Assembly (NCBI RefSeq): GCF_947499265.1
Contig: NZ_CANMNK010000004.1
Coordinates: 496,001-560,000 of the forward strand
Source of the DNA: an uncultured Roseobacter sp.
GTDB taxonomy: Bacteria; Pseudomonadota; Alphaproteobacteria; Rhodobacterales; Rhodobacteraceae
Length of the DNA: 64,000 bases
Direction of reading: 5' to 3'
The notes beneath the pieces were generated by a model that ran no database searches, was not told the origin of the DNA, and saw only the letters and a program-made list of their open reading frames with translations. The translations under genes were made by a program, and so were the position numbers. Each line of letters opens with the position of its first letter. The first letter of the stretch is position 1. This document shows positions 62,942 to 64,000 of this stretch, one piece after another.

Positions 62942-63664
62942 TTACGCTGCCAGGGCTGCAAGCGCCTCTTTGAGATCGATCGCCCCATCATAAAGGGCGC
63001 GCCCGGAAATTGCGCCGTTTAAATTTGCGCCACAATCGCGCAGGGCTATGAGGTCGGCCAGCGAGGAAACCCCACCGGATGCAATCACCGGGATCGATAC
63101 GGCGCGCGCCAGATCGGCTGTGGCCGCGATGTTGGGGCCACCCATTGCACCGTCGCGCAGGATGTCGGTGTAGATGATCGCGGCGACGCCCGCATCTTCA
63201 AAGGACTTTGCAAGCTCGGTGACGCGCACATCGGTTTCCTCGGCCCAGCCCTTGGTCGCAACAAAACCGTTGCGTGCGTCGATGCCGACAGCCACATGGT
63301 CGGGGAATACCCTGGCGGCTTCGCGCACAAGGTCCGGGTTTTCAACGGCCACGGTGCCCAGAATGACGCGCGTCACCCCCTTTTCCAGCCATCTCTCGAT
63401 GGTCGCCATATCCCGAATGCCACCACCCAACTGGATCGGCAAATGGCAGGATTGCAGAATCGCCTCAACCGGTGCCGCGTTCACCGGCTCACCCGCAAAA
63501 GCCCCGTTGAGGTCCACCAGATGCAGCCATTCGCATCCCGCGTCCACAAACTCCCGCGCCTGATTTGCCGGGTTGTCGTTGAACACGGTTGACTGTTGCA
63601 TATCGCCGTGGAGCAGGCGCACAGCCTTGCCGTCCTTGAGGTCGATCGCGGGGTAGAGGATCAT
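62942..63664 (-). CDS. hisA: ProFAR isomerase HisA
   Basis: A 240-residue TIM barrel: [21 protein letters not shown] with the first catalytic Asp, [19 protein letters not shown], and [13 protein letters not shown] for phosphate binding. It isomerises ProFAR to PRFAR, the substrate of HisF/HisH. It runs in the same direction as hisF and hisE, with the DUF2867 gene between. Confidence 0.96.
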   Translation of the reverse strand: MILYPAIDLKDGKAVRLLHGDMQQSTVFNDNPANQAREFVDAGCEWLHLVDLNGAFAGEPVNAAPVEAILQSCHLPIQLGGGIRDMATIERWLEKGVTRVILGTVAVENPDLVREAARVFPDHVAVGIDARNGFVATKGWAEETDVRVTELAKSFEDAGVAAIIYTDILRDGAMGGPNIAATADLARAVSIPVIASGGVSSLADLIALRDCGANLNGAISGRALYDGAIDLKEALAALAA

Positions 63665-63802
63665 CGCGGGCTCCGATCAATGCAGGGTCAGGTGTCACGA
63701 TGTCTCATGCACGTTTCGATCTGCATTTGCAACGCGACGCAGGGTCATACTTGCACGCCGCGCGCAAGACAGGGGAAGGTGCGCGAAATAGGGAGAATGA
63801 CC

Positions 63803-64000
63803 ATGAAAACGAAGATAATTGCAGCAGCAGCTTGCATATTTATGTCCGGCGCGGCATTTGCCGATCCGCTGGAAGGGCTGTGGCAAACCGAACCGGATGA
63901 TGGGGCCTACGCGCATGTCGATATTGCGCCTTGCGGTGCAAATTTCTGCGGAAAGATCGCGAAAACCTTCAACGGCAGCGGTGAGTATCAGTCGCCAAAC
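63803..64000 (+). CDS. DUF2147 family exported protein, N-terminal part
   Basis: The first 66 codons of a gene cut by the window end. Signal peptide MKTKIIAAAACIFMSGAAFA, then DPLEGLWQTEPDDGAYAHVDIAPCGANFCGKI, the N-terminal strand pattern of DUF2147. GGGAG precedes the ATG at 63803. DUF2147 proteins are periplasmic with unknown function. Confidence 0.8.
   Translation, partial: MKTKIIAAAACIFMSGAAFADPLEGLWQTEPDDGAYAHVDIAPCGANFCGKIAKTFNGSGEYQSPN

Noticed and set aside
1-64000. CRISPR array or rRNA operon
   Set aside because: No regularly spaced repeats of CRISPR length and no rRNA-like stretches were seen on reading through the window.

Overview
The window looks like the chromosome of an alphaproteobacterium of the Roseobacter group (Rhodobacteraceae). 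The core is GC-rich. It carries the heterotetrameric sarcosine oxidase genes in the order soxB-soxD-soxA-soxG, the dnaG-rpoD pair, the yfgM-like/bamB/der block, a hisA-DUF2867-hisF-hisE block and three overlapping TadG/TadE-type genes, all in arrangements common in that family. This assignment rests on gene content and protein recognition, not on a database search.

Layout. 1-15.1 kb: the end of an ABC exporter, a DUF302 protein, an RND efflux pump with its adaptor, the yfgM/bamB/der envelope block, a TspO-like membrane protein, a DUF2235 hydrolase-like protein, and a TadG/TadE/TadE operon. 15.4-27.7 kb: glutamate dehydrogenase, a DUF6151 protein, soxBDAG, dnaG, rpoD, and a small membrane protein overlapping the rpoD stop. 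28.4-37.3 kb: a LacI repressor divergent from an operon for uptake and catabolism of a C4 sugar acid (ABC importer, SMP-30 lactonase, LtnD-type dehydrogenase, OtnK-type DUF1537 kinase). Two perfect palindromic operators lie at its promoter. The isomerase and decarboxylase/aldolase that would finish the pathway are absent.

37.84-59.40 kb is a genomic island of about 21.6 kb inserted in the 3' end of a tRNA-Tyr gene. It is bounded by perfect 24-bp direct repeats, carries a tyrosine recombinase next to the tRNA, and has visibly lower GC. Paired TGTATCGA motifs spaced 21 bp apart lie inside both ends and look like integrase arm sites. Its cargo looks like a defence and RNA/DNA-repair collection. 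It includes a small EACC1-like membrane protein overlapping a HExxH metallopeptidase, an HD-Pnk end-healing enzyme overlapping an RNA ligase, and a 1266-residue SIR2 protein resembling Dsr1. It also carries a serine recombinase, an Abi_C abortive-infection protein, a SRAP (YedK-like) protein whose catalytic Cys lies behind a 108-residue extension, an orphan basic protein divergent from a ribbon-helix-helix regulator, an XRE-membrane protein-polysaccharide lyase operon divergent from a second XRE regulator, and the DUF5131-TcmP pair.

59.4-64 kb: the chromosome resumes with tRNA-Tyr, rlmB, a zinc-ribbon protein, a CoA-binding protein, hisE, hisF, a DUF2867 gene, hisA, and the start of a DUF2147 protein cut by the window end. 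The best candidates for something undescribed are the EACC1-like/metallopeptidase pair, the XRE/membrane/lyase operon with its paired 15-bp dyads, the dual-start SRAP gene beside the orphan basic protein, and the dyad covering the Dsr1 start codon.
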